The notes under the pieces are model-generated. The model was not told where the DNA came from. It was given only the letters and a program-made list of their open reading frames with translations, and ran no database searches. Source: Novosphingobium sp. 9U (GTDB lineage: Bacteria > Pseudomonadota > Alphaproteobacteria > Sphingomonadales > Sphingomonadaceae). From it: a DNA stretch of 20,852 nucleotides. Below, in pieces: positions 1 through 7,336 of this stretch. Where the stretch lies: the NCBI RefSeq assembly GCF_902506425.1, contig NZ_LR732482.1, forward strand, positions 1 to 20,852. The letters are read 5' to 3'. A program made the position numbers and the translations under genes. The first letter of the stretch is position 1. Every line of letters begins with the position of its first letter.

Positions 1-183
1 GCCGCCGATGCTGCAGGCTGCCTTTCACGATTGGCAGCACTGACGTTGCGCCGCGGCTTCTTGAGCCGAAGGCTCAGTCCATCCTACCGGTAAAGCCGGT
101 AAACGCGATTATGGTTCACCTGCCATCTCCGCCTGCTTCAACGCAAAGGCGATCTGCTCCTCAGTGTACCTCGACTTCTTCAT
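1..183 (-). pseudogene. IS3-family transposase remnant, orfA start joined to middle of orfB
   Basis: Reading leftwards from the ATG at 183, the first 19 residues are MKKSRYTEEQIAFALKQAE, the classic N-terminus of an IS3-family OrfA (IS407/IS51-like). Directly after this, in another frame, comes WQVNHNRVYRLYR, then a TAG, then DGLSLRLKKPRR, which is the middle of the IS3 OrfB upstream of the integrase core. The rest of OrfA and the start of OrfB are missing, so an internal deletion joined the two near base 126. The element runs off the left edge of the window, so its other end and target repeats cannot be seen. It cannot make transposase as it stands. Confidence 0.8.
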
Positions 184-249
184 TTCCCAGCTATTTGCCC
201 GAAGGCTTCACAAGGCCGGAAAACTCTCACTCAGAATAGATGAAAAAAT

Positions 250-751
250 TTGGGGGACGTCACCATCAGCATGGCAAGGAGGAATGTGCCTACATCGCTT
301 CCCAACCGACTAGCCCTCGATGAGTTCTACGCCGGCCGCCTTCCCCTATCCCCTCCTGAGACCATGATTGCGGTGCACTATCTTGACCTGAATGGCTTCA
401 AGCCGGTGAACGACAAGTATGGCCACGCGGCAGGAGACAAAGTGCTAAGAGGCGGTGGCTGGTCGCCTCCATTATGCCGTCCGCAAGTCTGACATGGTGG
501 CCCGGCTCGGCGGTGACGAGTTCGGCCTCGAGGATGCGGACCAAGCATACACACTTTCCTGGCTCGTGCGGAAGGCCCTGGAGCGAAGGTAGGAAGTTGG
601 TTGCTTCGCTATTTCGCTTTCGGCAACTGTCGGCACGGTCGTCAGCATGGACCGAAGGTTGACGCTCGACACTTTGCTTCAGCTGCCGGACGCGGAGTTG
701 TATCGTATGAAGCGGGGGCGAAAGAAACTGCAGCACGAAGCCTTGCTATAG
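250..751 (+). pseudogene. broken diguanylate cyclase (GGDEF domain), two frameshifts
   Basis: Three successive frames together spell one GGDEF domain. Frame 1 gives LPNRLALDEFYAGR and DLNGFKPVNDKYGHAAGDKVL, the substrate and metal-binding start of the domain. A shift near 450 moves to a second frame with LHYAVRKSDMVARLGGDEF: an intact GGDEF signature at 509-523, preceded by RKSD at exactly the spacing of the inhibitory I-site (RxxD-N5-GGDEF). A second shift near 600 moves to a third frame with a normal GGDEF tail (LLQLPDAELYRMKRGRKK), ending at the TAG at 749-751. The family makes cyclic di-GMP from two GTP. The N-terminal sensory part is missing. It cannot encode a working enzyme unless the frameshifts are sequencing errors. 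Confidence 0.8.
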
Positions 752-763
752 GCTTTTGGAGCG

Positions 764-900
764 TCAGCGCTCACCTGTACGCGTCGGGAACACCGAACCT
801 CATGCGCTCATCGTGGCTGCATCGTAAGGCTGCTGCAGCTCAACTATTTCATCATACGAGCCGCGCAGCCAGACATACACATCCTCGGCCTACAAATCGT
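764..900 (-). pseudogene. C-terminal remnant of an SRAP (SOS response-associated peptidase)-like protein
   Basis: Read leftwards, the frame contains AEDVYVWLRGSYDEIVELQQPY, then a TGA, then GSVFPTRTGER and a second stop. The order EDxxxWLxGSxDExxxLQxPY followed by VFPTR resembles the C-terminal end of SRAP/YedK-type proteins, which crosslink to abasic sites in single-stranded DNA. There are in-frame stops both before AED and before GSV, and the catalytic Cys2 region is absent. This is recognition from memory of the family pattern over about 40 residues, so the assignment is tentative. Nothing else recognisable lies between 901 and 1197. Confidence 0.45.
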
Positions 901-1197
901 GATTATCGCCTCGTTTATAACTTCTGCTGATGACCGAACTTCGGCCCTTGCGGGTATCTCTCACGGCCACTTTCGCCACAGGTGCCGTGGCGATAGCGAG
1001 AGCACTGCTTCTGGCGGACGGATCGTTGGATGAGCGCATCTTAGTTGTGGCCGGGATACGGTGCATGCCTACTTGCTCAGAATTTCTGCAAGAATCGTAT
1101 TTGGCGAGTTACGAAAGGAAACGAACGAGCGTACAAAACGAGGCTTCTTACTCCAACAAATCGAAGTCCTGGACAACGATGTGTGGTCAAGCCCCTC
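901..1197. other. stretch without a recognisable gene
   Basis: Both strands were read. A frame opening with ATG at 930 stays open to 1214, but it has no ribosome site, overlaps the end of the oppositely oriented PepSY-like gene, and resembles no family I know. I see no hairpin or repeat of note. Confidence 0.4.
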
Positions 1198-1503
1198 CTA
1201 CCAGCGGCCAATGATGGCTCCGGACTGAGCGTCAACATCAACAAACACGACCCTCCCGTTTCGAATGAACTTAAGACGGTATGTCATGGCTGTCGGGTCG
1301 TATTCAGGCCCAAGGTACTGCATACCTGACATTTGCGGCAAGACAAGCTGCTCGATCTCACGGGTCGGACGCACCTTGTGAGCGCGACGATCCCTACGTA
1401 GCTCGTTCTGCTCGCCGCCCTGGCTTGCATCAACAGGGATCGCAACAAGGCTCGTTGCACAGGCGGCGAGCGCTAACGCGCGTGAGGAAAATTGCCGGTT
1501 CAT
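1198..1503 (-). CDS. small exported PepSY-like protein
   Basis: A 101-residue protein. Residues 1-26 form a signal peptide: basic start (MNRQFSSR), hydrophobic core (ALALAACATSLVAIPV) and a likely cleavage after VDA. A charged linker follows. The last 35 residues (YDPTAMTYRLKFIRNGRVVFVDVD, then SGAIIGRW) have the beta-strand pattern of the second half of a PepSY domain: a Y-x-L/V-x-x-x-x-x-G pattern, then VDVDAxSGxI. PepSY-type domains are periplasmic and often thought to inhibit or chaperone other proteins. The frame extends upstream to 1704, but I chose the ATG at 1503 because the signal peptide begins there. A TTAACC box lies at 1563-1568, about 60 bases upstream of the start. The substrate or partner is unknown. 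Confidence 0.7.
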   Translation of the reverse strand: MNRQFSSRALALAACATSLVAIPVDASQGGEQNELRRDRRAHKVRPTREIEQLVLPQMSGMQYLGPEYDPTAMTYRLKFIRNGRVVFVDVDAQSGAIIGRW

Positions 1504-1906
1504 CTTGCCCGGTAGTGTTCGGACAACCCGTTGAACAGCATGTGAATACGATGCCTTCGATGTTAACCTCGCATCCGATTGGCGCCAGCTAAACCAAATT
1601 AAATATCGCGGCGCGATGGGCTTGCGGTAAATAGACAACTGGCCACAACGGTTGATCAGGCTGCGTACAGATGCCCGCTCGGCGAGCATTGCTGCTCTAC
1701 GCATTGCCGGCGTAATTCGCTAGCTGCAGCCTTCTGGCGGGTTTGCAGCTGAGCCTTGCCTGTGGGGCTGAGAGCCGGGCAGGCGTTTACCACTTCTGTA
1801 CAGACGGGGGATGGTTAAGGTCCCACAAGTGCACACCGCGATCGCCGCGCCTGCAGGCAAACTAAATCACTGCTATCGCGGCCTAAGTTAGGGCGGCGGG
1901 ACATTG
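1504..1906. promoter_or_regulatory. divergent intergenic region with TTAACC-type boxes on both sides
   Basis: This gap lies between the PepSY-like gene (-) and the zinc-ribbon gene (+). It contains GTTAACC at 1562-1568 (near the leftward gene) and ATGGTTAA at 1811-1818 (about 90 bases before the rightward gene). ATGGTTAA is the exact reverse complement of TTAACCAT, the CtrA half-site described in Caulobacter. No convincing -35/-10 pair was found, so a regulatory role is inference from motif and position only. Confidence 0.3.
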
Positions 1907-2137
1907 ATGAACTTCATCGAAGTAAAAGTTGAGGGCGTCTGGCGACGCGTGTCTGTGGATGACTGGTGGCAGCTAGGTAAGGAGCCGAAGCGCTGTGCAT
2001 CGTGTCATGGCCCGGTCCACATCACGCAAGATCATAGCGGCAAGAGGAGACCCGGTGTGACCCACCGTCGTGGGCGCGCCGAGTGTCTGGGCGACGACAC
2101 GATTCTGTCTCCGCGGCATCCGAATGCCTTGGATTAG
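1907..2137 (+). CDS. small zinc-ribbon-like protein of unknown function
   Basis: A 76-residue protein. I chose the ATG at 1907 over the TTG just before it because a purine-rich GGCGGG lies a suitable distance upstream. The N-terminal half is a short beta/helix segment (EVKVEGVWRRVSVDDWWQLG). The second half has C30-x2-C33, H53 and C60 in a basic setting (KRCASCHGPVHIT, VTHRRGRAEC). This pattern is seen in small alphaproteobacterial proteins with a C-x2-C...H...C zinc-binding centre. The function is unknown, and I recognise only the metal-site layout. A perfect hairpin follows the stop by six bases. Confidence 0.55.
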   Translation: MNFIEVKVEGVWRRVSVDDWWQLGKEPKRCASCHGPVHITQDHSGKRRPGVTHRRGRAECLGDDTILSPRHPNALD

Positions 2138-2143
2138 AGAGGC

Positions 2144-2160
2144 TGGCGCTCCAAGCGCCA
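2144..2160 (+). terminator. hairpin after the zinc-ribbon gene
   Basis: TGGCGCT-CCA-AGCGCCA is a perfect 7-bp stem with a 3-base loop, starting six bases after the stop of the upstream gene and lying between two convergent genes. No run of T follows, so it may terminate weakly or stabilise the 3' end of the transcript. Confidence 0.5.
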
Positions 2161-2211
2161 TGATCGGCAATCCAGATCCACAGCGAACCGTCGATGAATG
2201 GCCTAGCCTGG

Positions 2212-2586
2212 CTACCGTCTCGCGGCGATCGTATTGAGATCACTGGGCTGGAGAAGGCGTGCAAACTCGCAGCCCACAATTCCCTTCTCCCACCAGGCCG
2301 CTTTTGCTGCCACGGGCTCAAGCCCCGGGATGGTCAGCCAACATGTGGTGCCCTTGGGTATGGGAGTGATGGCTGTAGCCGAGAAGCCGAACGGGGATAG
2401 GTCTCTCACGACCGTTTGCAGTGATTTGCCACCTACGGGTCTTAAGGTAGCAGGCATTGTGCAGCGGCTACGTACTGCGGATCGATCCTCCTGAGAGGCC
2501 TCGGCGTAAGCTTCACCCTGAGCGGTCATCGTCATCTCGGCATCGCCTTGTATCCGCCCCCGGATGCCCGCTTCGCCCCCGATCAT
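2212..2586 (-). CDS. PilZ-domain protein (cyclic di-GMP receptor), copy 1
   Basis: A 124-residue single-domain PilZ protein. The c-di-GMP motif is intact: RSAVR (residues 35-39, RxxxR) and DLSPFG (62-67, DxSxxG). The beta-barrel strands follow (GTTCWLTIPG, AAWWEKGIVGCEF). The closest relative seen here is the neighbouring copy at 2686-3015. Comparison with it suggests that the true start may be an inner ATG at 2535 (MTMTAQGEAYAE), giving 107 residues; the first 17 residues of the longer form have no counterpart in the neighbour and no clear ribosome site. Single-domain PilZ proteins act as cytoplasmic adaptors that change motility, adhesion or polysaccharide output when c-di-GMP rises. The partner is not evident here. 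Confidence 0.85.
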   Translation of the reverse strand: MIGGEAGIRGRIQGDAEMTMTAQGEAYAEASQEDRSAVRSRCTMPATLRPVGGKSLQTVVRDLSPFGFSATAITPIPKGTTCWLTIPGLEPVAAKAAWWEKGIVGCEFARLLQPSDLNTIAARR

Positions 2587-2631
2587 GGTGCCGGGTTCTT
2601 AACGAGATCCTAATGCGTAGGCAGGCCGTTT

Positions 2632-2661
2632 GATGGCGGAGGGATAAGCCTCGACGCCATC
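2632..2661 (-). terminator. strong hairpin between the two PilZ genes
   Basis: GATGGCG pairs with CGCCATC and, inside it, GAGG pairs with CCTC, giving an 11-bp stem with a two-base bulge and a six-base loop (GATAAG). It lies about 25 bases after the upstream PilZ gene and 46 bases before the longer start of the downstream one. No T-run follows on either strand. It could be a partial terminator or an RNA-processing or stability element that sets different levels for the two genes. Confidence 0.5.
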
Positions 2662-2685
2662 TCGCAGCCGAGCTCACGCCATAGG

Positions 2686-3015
2686 CTACAGCCAACGCTC
2701 AATCAGCGCGTCGAAATCAGCTTGGTTAAGCAGTTCCTTGAAAGCGCAGCCAACAACGCCTCCCTCCCACCAGACGACCTCCGCCTCGATCGACGGTACG
2801 CCAGGCAAGGTGAGCCAGCACTTGGTGCCTGGGTTGAGGCGAGCGATCGCGATCGCAGCAAAGCCGGAGAGCGAAATATTCCTGGTCGTGGTGGCCAGGC
2901 GCTTGCCCCCGGCCGGCCGTATATGACCGGGGATCGCTACGCGCGTGCGTGAAGCAGAGCGATCCTCTTGTGTGGCATACTCGTAGGTGCCGAGATGCGG
3001 CGTTGTTTTGATCAT
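2686..3015 (-). CDS. PilZ-domain protein (cyclic di-GMP receptor), copy 2
   Basis: A 109-residue paralogue of the downstream PilZ protein; both share QEDRSA, CWLT-PG, a WW pair and VGC-F. The ligand motif is intact: RSASR (residues 19-23) and NISLSG (46-51, NxSxxG). The start at 3015 is supported by GGGGGT eight bases upstream. Gene order and the 99-base gap suggest transcription together with copy 1. The two copies have diverged strongly at the DNA level, so this is an old duplication rather than a recent repeat. Both local GGDEF genes are broken, so the ligand must be supplied from elsewhere in the genome. Confidence 0.88.
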   Translation of the reverse strand: MIKTTPHLGTYEYATQEDRSASRTRVAIPGHIRPAGGKRLATTTRNISLSGFAAIAIARLNPGTKCWLTLPGVPSIEAEVVWWEGGVVGCAFKELLNQADFDALIERWL

Positions 3016-3467
3016 CAGGTGCGACCCCCGCCACCCTTGTGGCTGGAAATGTTTCTACCGCGCATAACTTAAGTAAGTCTTGCAAATCTGCAGGGGTTTC
3101 CACGCTACACCCATCGCTTACCCTTAGGGCAAGCACCTTGGCAGCAGCATCTAAGCTTCAATTTATTCGCGGTCAGCCGGAACCAATCCAGGCGCTTCGC
3201 GGTTGACCTTGCAGAGCGCCACTTTGAGCGCCGCGTCGTCTCGCCTGCGCTATAAGATGAACCCCTGTTCATGAAGCGCCACGCTACATCACCACACATC
3301 TAGTGATCTTGGGTGTTTCATACAGCTCCTCTGTTTTATCTTCACAGCACGGTGAACTGCGTGTCCGTTAACTATTCTGTTAACTATCTCTGGCATCTAC
3401 TCGTTAAGGATTTGAGGCGATAACGCTTTTCAAGAGCTGAACGCCCGGTACTACTCGGAGATAGATT
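3016..3467. promoter_or_regulatory. intergenic region upstream of SciP-like gene with repeated GTTAACTAT
   Basis: Divergent gap between the PilZ pair and the SciP-like gene. The exact 9-mer GTTAACTAT occurs twice, at 3367-3375 and 3379-3387, one helical turn apart, with a third related GTTAAGGAT at 3403-3411. Each differs by one or two bases from GTTAACCAT, a CtrA half-site. The last box is about 57 bases before the SciP-like start. The rest of the gap shows nothing I recognise. Confidence 0.45.
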
Positions 3468-3776
3468 ATGATGAACGCTGATAATCAGATCGTTCGTGAA
3501 GTTGTTGGTCCGCTTGGCGAAAAGTTGACGCGGGATATGCTGCCTGAGCCGGGCACGTCGCGCTGGGTCGCACGGCGCAAGGCTGAAGTGGTCGCTGCGG
3601 TTGAAGGTGGCTTATTGAGCGTGCCGGAGGCCTGTGCGCGCTACGAGCTTTCGCTCGAAGAGCTTGTCTCATGGCAGCGCGCAGTCGAACGTGACGGCAT
3701 GCCAGGTCTACGCGCATCCAAGGTCCAGCAGAACCGCCAGCGTCACGAAAGGCTGAACCGGCGTCAAACTGCTTGA
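3468..3776 (+). CDS. SciP-like (DUF1153) CtrA-antagonist family protein
   Basis: A 102-residue protein that matches the SciP/DUF1153 family along its length: VVGPLGEKLTRDMLPEPGT, SRWVARRKAEVVAAVEGG, LLSVPEACARYELSLEEL, VSWQRAVERDGMPGLRASK. The centre is a helix-turn-helix. In Caulobacter, SciP acts in G1 swarmer cells and blocks CtrA-driven transcription by binding CtrA and DNA. The start has CGGAGA seven bases upstream; a second ATG follows at once (3471), so the start is uncertain by one codon. The C-terminal tail (RQRHERLNRRQ) is more basic than I expect of the family. Repeated CtrA-like boxes lie upstream. I do not assign the symbol sciP because a chromosomal orthologue may exist elsewhere and this may be an accessory paralogue. 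Confidence 0.88.
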   Translation: MMNADNQIVREVVGPLGEKLTRDMLPEPGTSRWVARRKAEVVAAVEGGLLSVPEACARYELSLEELVSWQRAVERDGMPGLRASKVQQNRQRHERLNRRQTA

Positions 3777-4133
3777 GATTTCGCGACTAGGTTGCCCGCG
3801 CGAACAACTGAGAACTTTCCCTCAACCCGGTGGTCTTACGCAAGACGCTGCCCAACGGCCTTGCTTTATTGCTGCACTTTGCTGGCGTTGGAGCACCAGC
3901 AGGCGCTAAAAGCCGCTGCTCATGCTAGCAGTTGAGCTGCATCTATAAATCATAACCTTTTCAGCGCTGCGGGCAGCGACCTTCGTAACGGCAACGCGCT
4001 CAAGGACATATACACCGTCGTGTGACTTCGTGGCCAAGTCGCGGCGCCTTCTCTCAAGTCGCAAAGGCGCAGTGCACCTTGCAGCCTAGATCCATCGGAT
4101 GCCGTGTATTTGAACCGCACTAAGGTTGCTGGG
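3777..4133. other. stretch without a recognisable gene
   Basis: No supported gene. A leftward frame (4237-3950) is open for 95 codons but reads across the opposite-strand IS5 remnant and resembles nothing known. This is probably decayed transposon DNA belonging to the IS5 remnant on the right. Confidence 0.4.
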
Positions 4134-4256
4134 TGCTCCTGCTTCGAAAGCGACCGCGCCATGGCCACCCGATACGACCAGCTCGCCATCAGCTTCGTAA
4201 GCATGGTGCATATCGCAACCGCCAGATACTGGCTCAAATCCGTTTATGCCGCCTAG
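4134..4256 (+). pseudogene. C-terminal remnant of an IS5-family transposase
   Basis: The frame ending with the TAG at 4254-4256 reads CFESDRAMATRYDQLA, then ISFVSMVHIATARYWLKS. The ATRYD motif after a CF-x-x-R-x stretch, followed by a hydrophobic helix and a WL, is the standard C-terminus of IS5-family (IS427-like) transposases, around and after the catalytic Glu. Only about 40 residues remain, and the upstream sequence has decayed beyond recognition. Confidence 0.65.
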
Positions 4257-4415
4257 ACTTACATGTCACCGCGCCAAAACTGCCGGCTGCCGCTCGCCGG
4301 ACATCAACCCGCGGGCGAACGAAGGTGCGCACTACCTCTGTGCTAGCGATTATCGTACTTCCCCATCTCTGATCTGAGTCTGTTTGCTGAGCCAGCGGGT
4401 GATGTCACTGCGCTT
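4257..4415. other. short gap, nothing recognised
   Basis: Gap between the IS5 tail and the end of the winged-helix gene. I see no clear terminator or repeat in it. Confidence 0.3.
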
Positions 4416-5582
4416 TCAACGGAAGACAGGTTGTCGCGCGAGTAGAGCGTCGATGTCAGCCATGGCTGCGTCAAACTCCTCCAAGGCGGGAGCGAGGGCA
4501 GGGGCGTGGCTCTTTCTCGGTGGAGGCGTTATCCGTTCGTGTGACTCAAGAGTGGCGAGCAGCACCATACCCTTGACCTTGGACCGTCGTGCAAGGCCAG
4601 CGCTGACAAGCGCGTCAGCAATGGCGTAGGTCCCGCGCCGGCTGACCCCGAACGCCGACACCATCTGCTCGACCCCGAGTGGGGCGAAGGCGGCGAGCAC
4701 GGTCCAGACCAGCGGGGCCCGCGCGTTCGAGCGCAGATGGCCAAGCGCGCGGTCCGTCCGCGCCGCTTGCCTACAGGACGCCACGATCAGGTCTGCGAGG
4801 CGAACGGCGGCGCGGCTGAGGTCGCGCGCTAGCACCATCCGCCGCTCGCCAGGCCAGAGGTGCGGTTGCAGCGCCTCGGCGGTGATAGTGCCGGGGCAGG
4901 GCAGGGCGATGCTCCATGTCCCGCCGCCATGCAGCAGCTTGCCCATGTTCGCGTCGACCGCCCATAGCGGCGATGTCGCTGCAGCTTGCTCCAAGATGAC
5001 CTGACGTTCGCCCAATATCAGCGTGTGCGGCGCGCGCTCCGCCGGCGCAAACAGCGGATCGGTGCCGAGTTGGACCACCAGCTGCCACATCCGCTCGAAC
5101 GGCAGGGGCGTGCCCGCAAGCGAACTGCCCTGGCTGACGTGATCGGACGCGCAGGCGAGCGCCTCGCGCGCGAAGCGGTCGTTCGAAGCTTCGGGTTGAT
5201 CCACTGTAAAACGCGCCGCGGCGGTGATGGTTGTAGCGGCGGAAGCGAGCGGCTGCCAGGGATGATGGGCCAATTCGCGCAGCAGCGTGCGTACGATCGC
5301 GGGCGCAGAGCAGGGCGCGCTGCCGATTGGCTGGGGCTCGCGCTCAAGCCCGGAGAACCACTCATTAAAGCCGCGTTGGGTACCGGCAAACCCCGCCTGC
5401 AGCAAGGCTTCGATCAGCACGTGGCGCAGCAGCGCCATCGCGAACAGCGCCGCTTGCGGCGCCGAGAGGCTGGCGACGAGCCCGTCGAGGCGGCCCAGCG
5501 CCCAGGCGCACTCCGCTTCCACACGTCCAACTGCACTCTGAGGTACGTCGGCATCGGAAGAGAGCGGATGATGGCGTGACAT
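4416..5582 (-). CDS. winged-helix-containing protein of unknown function, divergent from the recombinase
   Basis: A 388-residue protein, mostly alpha-helical and rich in Ala and Leu. Residues 20-65 form a helical segment (VEAECAWALGRLDGLVASLS, then MALLRHVLIEALLQAGF). Residues 288-334 look like a winged helix: APLVWTVLAAFAPLGVEQMV, then SAFGVSRRGTYAIADALVSAGL, where the second part would be the recognition helix. The C-terminus is Pro/Ala-rich. I do not recognise a named family with confidence; the plan loosely recalls the rhizobial plasmid proteins of the RHE_PE00001 type. It shares a 128-base divergent promoter region with the tyrosine recombinase, so it may regulate or assist that recombinase. 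The ATG at 5582 has GAGG too close to it to be a good ribosome site, so the start is uncertain. Confidence 0.75.
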   Translation of the reverse strand: MSRHHPLSSDADVPQSAVGRVEAECAWALGRLDGLVASLSAPQAALFAMALLRHVLIEALLQAGFAGTQRGFNEWFSGLEREPQPIGSAPCSAPAIVRTLLRELAHHPWQPLASAATTITAAARFTVDQPEASNDRFAREALACASDHVSQGSSLAGTPLPFERMWQLVVQLGTDPLFAPAERAPHTLILGERQVILEQAAATSPLWAVDANMGKLLHGGGTWSIALPCPGTITAEALQPHLWPGERRMVLARDLSRAAVRLADLIVASCRQAARTDRALGHLRSNARAPLVWTVLAAFAPLGVEQMVSAFGVSRRGTYAIADALVSAGLARRSKVKGMVLLATLESHERITPPPRKSHAPALAPALEEFDAAMADIDALLARQPVFR

Positions 5583-5710
5583 ACCTCATGTGTAGCGAAC
5601 AAGACTTCGCTTCACAACTGCCTGCATAGTACCGTGATGGGGATTGTATAATTGCACTTATCATATACGCATATTGACCCACATGTCGCCGGAAGGCTAC
5701 GAGAAGCGCC
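5583..5710. promoter_or_regulatory. divergent promoter region, AT-rich
   Basis: An AT-rich island in GC-rich surroundings. TATAAT at 5647-5652 reads towards the recombinase, although no good -35 is seen at 17 bases. On the opposite strand TATGAT lies nearby. A loose inverted repeat (GTATA at 5646 and TATAC after the TATCA) surrounds the centre and may be an operator for the winged-helix protein. GAGAAG just before the ATG at 5711 could serve as ribosome site. Confidence 0.4.
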
Positions 5711-6946
5711 ATGGATGCTCCCCAGTCTGACACCTTGAGCAACGTACTCATCGGGGACGAGGCGAGCGCTGCCCCTGCTGCACAGATGGACGAGCTCTCC
5801 TGGGCGATCACCAAGATGAAGGCGGGCGCTCGGATCATCCTGGACGCGCAGCTGATCGAGGCCTTCCGCGCGAGCTCCTCACCGCACAGCCTGCGCGCGC
5901 TGCGATCGGACCTTGAAGCCTTCGACCTATGGTGCCGGCACGAGAGCCGCATCGCGCTGCCAGCATCGCCTGAGACCGTGGCCGATTATCTTGACGTGCG
6001 CTCAGGGCAGGGCGGCAAACCGGCATCGCTGGGACGCTACAAGGCCTCCATTGCCAAGCTCCACCGGCTGCTCGACCTTGCCGATCCGACCGCAGCCTCG
6101 TTGGTCAAGCTGCGCTTCGCGGCGATCCGGCGCGCGCAGGGGACGGCGCAGACCCAGGCGCGTCCGCTGCGATTTAAAGGTTCGGTGCGCGATGTTGCAC
6201 GCGACGCCCCTCGCGGCCTCAACATCCGCGCCTTGCTCGAGAGTTGTGTCGAGGACCTGCCGGGGCTGCGTAACCGAGCGCTGCTCTCCGTCGCCTACGA
6301 CACCGGGCTGCGCGCGTCGGAGCTGGTGGCGGTGGCGGTCGAGCACATCGTTGAGGCTATTGATCCTGAGGCCCGGCTGCTGATTATCCCACGTAGCAAA
6401 GGCGACCAGGAAGGCGAGGGCGCTACGGCCTTTCTATCGCCACGCTCTGTGCGTGCAGCTGCGGCATGGCTGGATGCCGCGGGCTTCGGTAGCGGGCCGA
6501 TCTTCCGCCGGGTCAACGTGCGCCGCTACAAAGCGCGGGCTGCGGTGAAAGGCCGGCCGACCTGGAGCTTCTCAGGCCGCGAGCATTGGGATCTGCGCAA
6601 GACCTTGTCCAGGCCGGCAGTGCCCGCGCGAGTCGAATACGATGTGGGGGAGGGCGGTTTGCATCCCGGCTCCATCGGGCCGATTTATCGCAAAATGATC
6701 CAGGAGGCGTTCGCACGCGGGGCGCTGCCCGATCTGACTGCGGATGATCTGACCCGATTGCTCAAAGGGATCAGCGCGCATTCCACGCGCGTCGGCTTGA
6801 ACCAGGACTTGTTCACAAGCGGAGAGGACCTTGCCGGCATCATGGATGCGCTGCGCTGGAAGTCACCGCGCATGCCGCTCGCGTACAACCGCAACCTGGC
6901 GGCAGAGCAGGGCGCGGCCGGTCGGCTGATGGCTAAGCTCGGGTAA
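5711..6946 (+). CDS. tyrosine recombinase / phage-type integrase
   Basis: A complete 411-residue tyrosine recombinase. The core-binding domain is around residues 55-140 (SPHSLRALRSDLEAFDLWC). The catalytic domain carries all expected residues: R201 in AYDTGLRASEL, K230 in PRSKGD, H357 and R360 in SAHSTRVG, W383 in ALRWKSPRM and the nucleophile Y392 in AYNRNLAAEQG. The distance from K230 to H357 is about 127 residues, longer than usual for XerC/D, with a basic insert (RRYKARAAVKGRPTWSFSGR) and RPAVPARVEYDVG. It would cut and rejoin DNA through a phosphotyrosine link. A truncated, decayed relative lies at 14.7-15.2 kb in the same orientation. No attachment site was identified. Confidence 0.92.
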   Translation: MDAPQSDTLSNVLIGDEASAAPAAQMDELSWAITKMKAGARIILDAQLIEAFRASSSPHSLRALRSDLEAFDLWCRHESRIALPASPETVADYLDVRSGQGGKPASLGRYKASIAKLHRLLDLADPTAASLVKLRFAAIRRAQGTAQTQARPLRFKGSVRDVARDAPRGLNIRALLESCVEDLPGLRNRALLSVAYDTGLRASELVAVAVEHIVEAIDPEARLLIIPRSKGDQEGEGATAFLSPRSVRAAAAWLDAAGFGSGPIFRRVNVRRYKARAAVKGRPTWSFSGREHWDLRKTLSRPAVPARVEYDVGEGGLHPGSIGPIYRKMIQEAFARGALPDLTADDLTRLLKGISAHSTRVGLNQDLFTSGEDLAGIMDALRWKSPRMPLAYNRNLAAEQGAAGRLMAKLG

Positions 6947-7336
6947 TTGCTGTATGAGATTCACCTTGCCAGGCGAGTACGTCGAGGCGCGAGTACAAAG
7001 CCGTACAGTATAGGCCGTAGACAACCGTCGAGAGGAAACCTGCACAGGTCATGTGCTGGCAGACGAGCTAACCGAGCTTCAGATCAAGGGTTCGTGAGTT
7101 GCTGGCGAAGCTATTTTCCCGCAGGGTAGCCTGAACTCGAAGGTGCGAATGAACCGCTTTGCGCTGGGTTGGCGAACGCACAGCTTGCTGCTAGCGGCTC
7201 GGCACTATCTCCAAGGCAGCTTATCGAGTTACAGACCGAAGTTCTGCACGAAGGTGGGCGACTTCCTTTGCACGGTACATGGCGATATCTGATATTTTAA
7301 ACATTTGCCGGCTTCCAGTACTCCTCCATGCGAATG
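6947..7336. other. stretch without a recognisable gene
   Basis: The short frames here lack ribosome sites and family resemblance. There is no clear hairpin after the recombinase stop. Probably decayed sequence between the recombinase and the GGDEF remnant. Confidence 0.35.

Noticed and set aside
930..1214. 94-codon rightward frame beginning MTELRPLRVS
   Set aside because: No ribosome site, no family likeness, overlaps the end of the PepSY-like gene on the other strand, and composition changes halfway. Treated as chance.
2722..2730. TTGGTTAAG, a copy of the shared 8-mer
   Set aside because: Inside the PilZ copy 2 coding sequence near its 3' end; not upstream of any gene start that it could serve.
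3105..3299. Leftward frame in the SciP upstream region (LKVALCKVNREAPGLVP in a neighbouring frame)
   Set aside because: Briefly suggested a transposase or regulator fragment, but the likeness does not extend and stops interrupt both sides.
4986..5579. 197-codon rightward frame antisense to the winged-helix gene
   Set aside because: A shadow frame in GC-rich coding DNA: basic, Arg/Gln-rich and repetitive, without family likeness. The leftward protein has normal composition and a recognisable helix-turn-helix.
5365..5952. 195-codon leftward frame spanning the divergent promoter
   Set aside because: Overlaps the starts of both the winged-helix gene and the recombinase in other frames; no family likeness.
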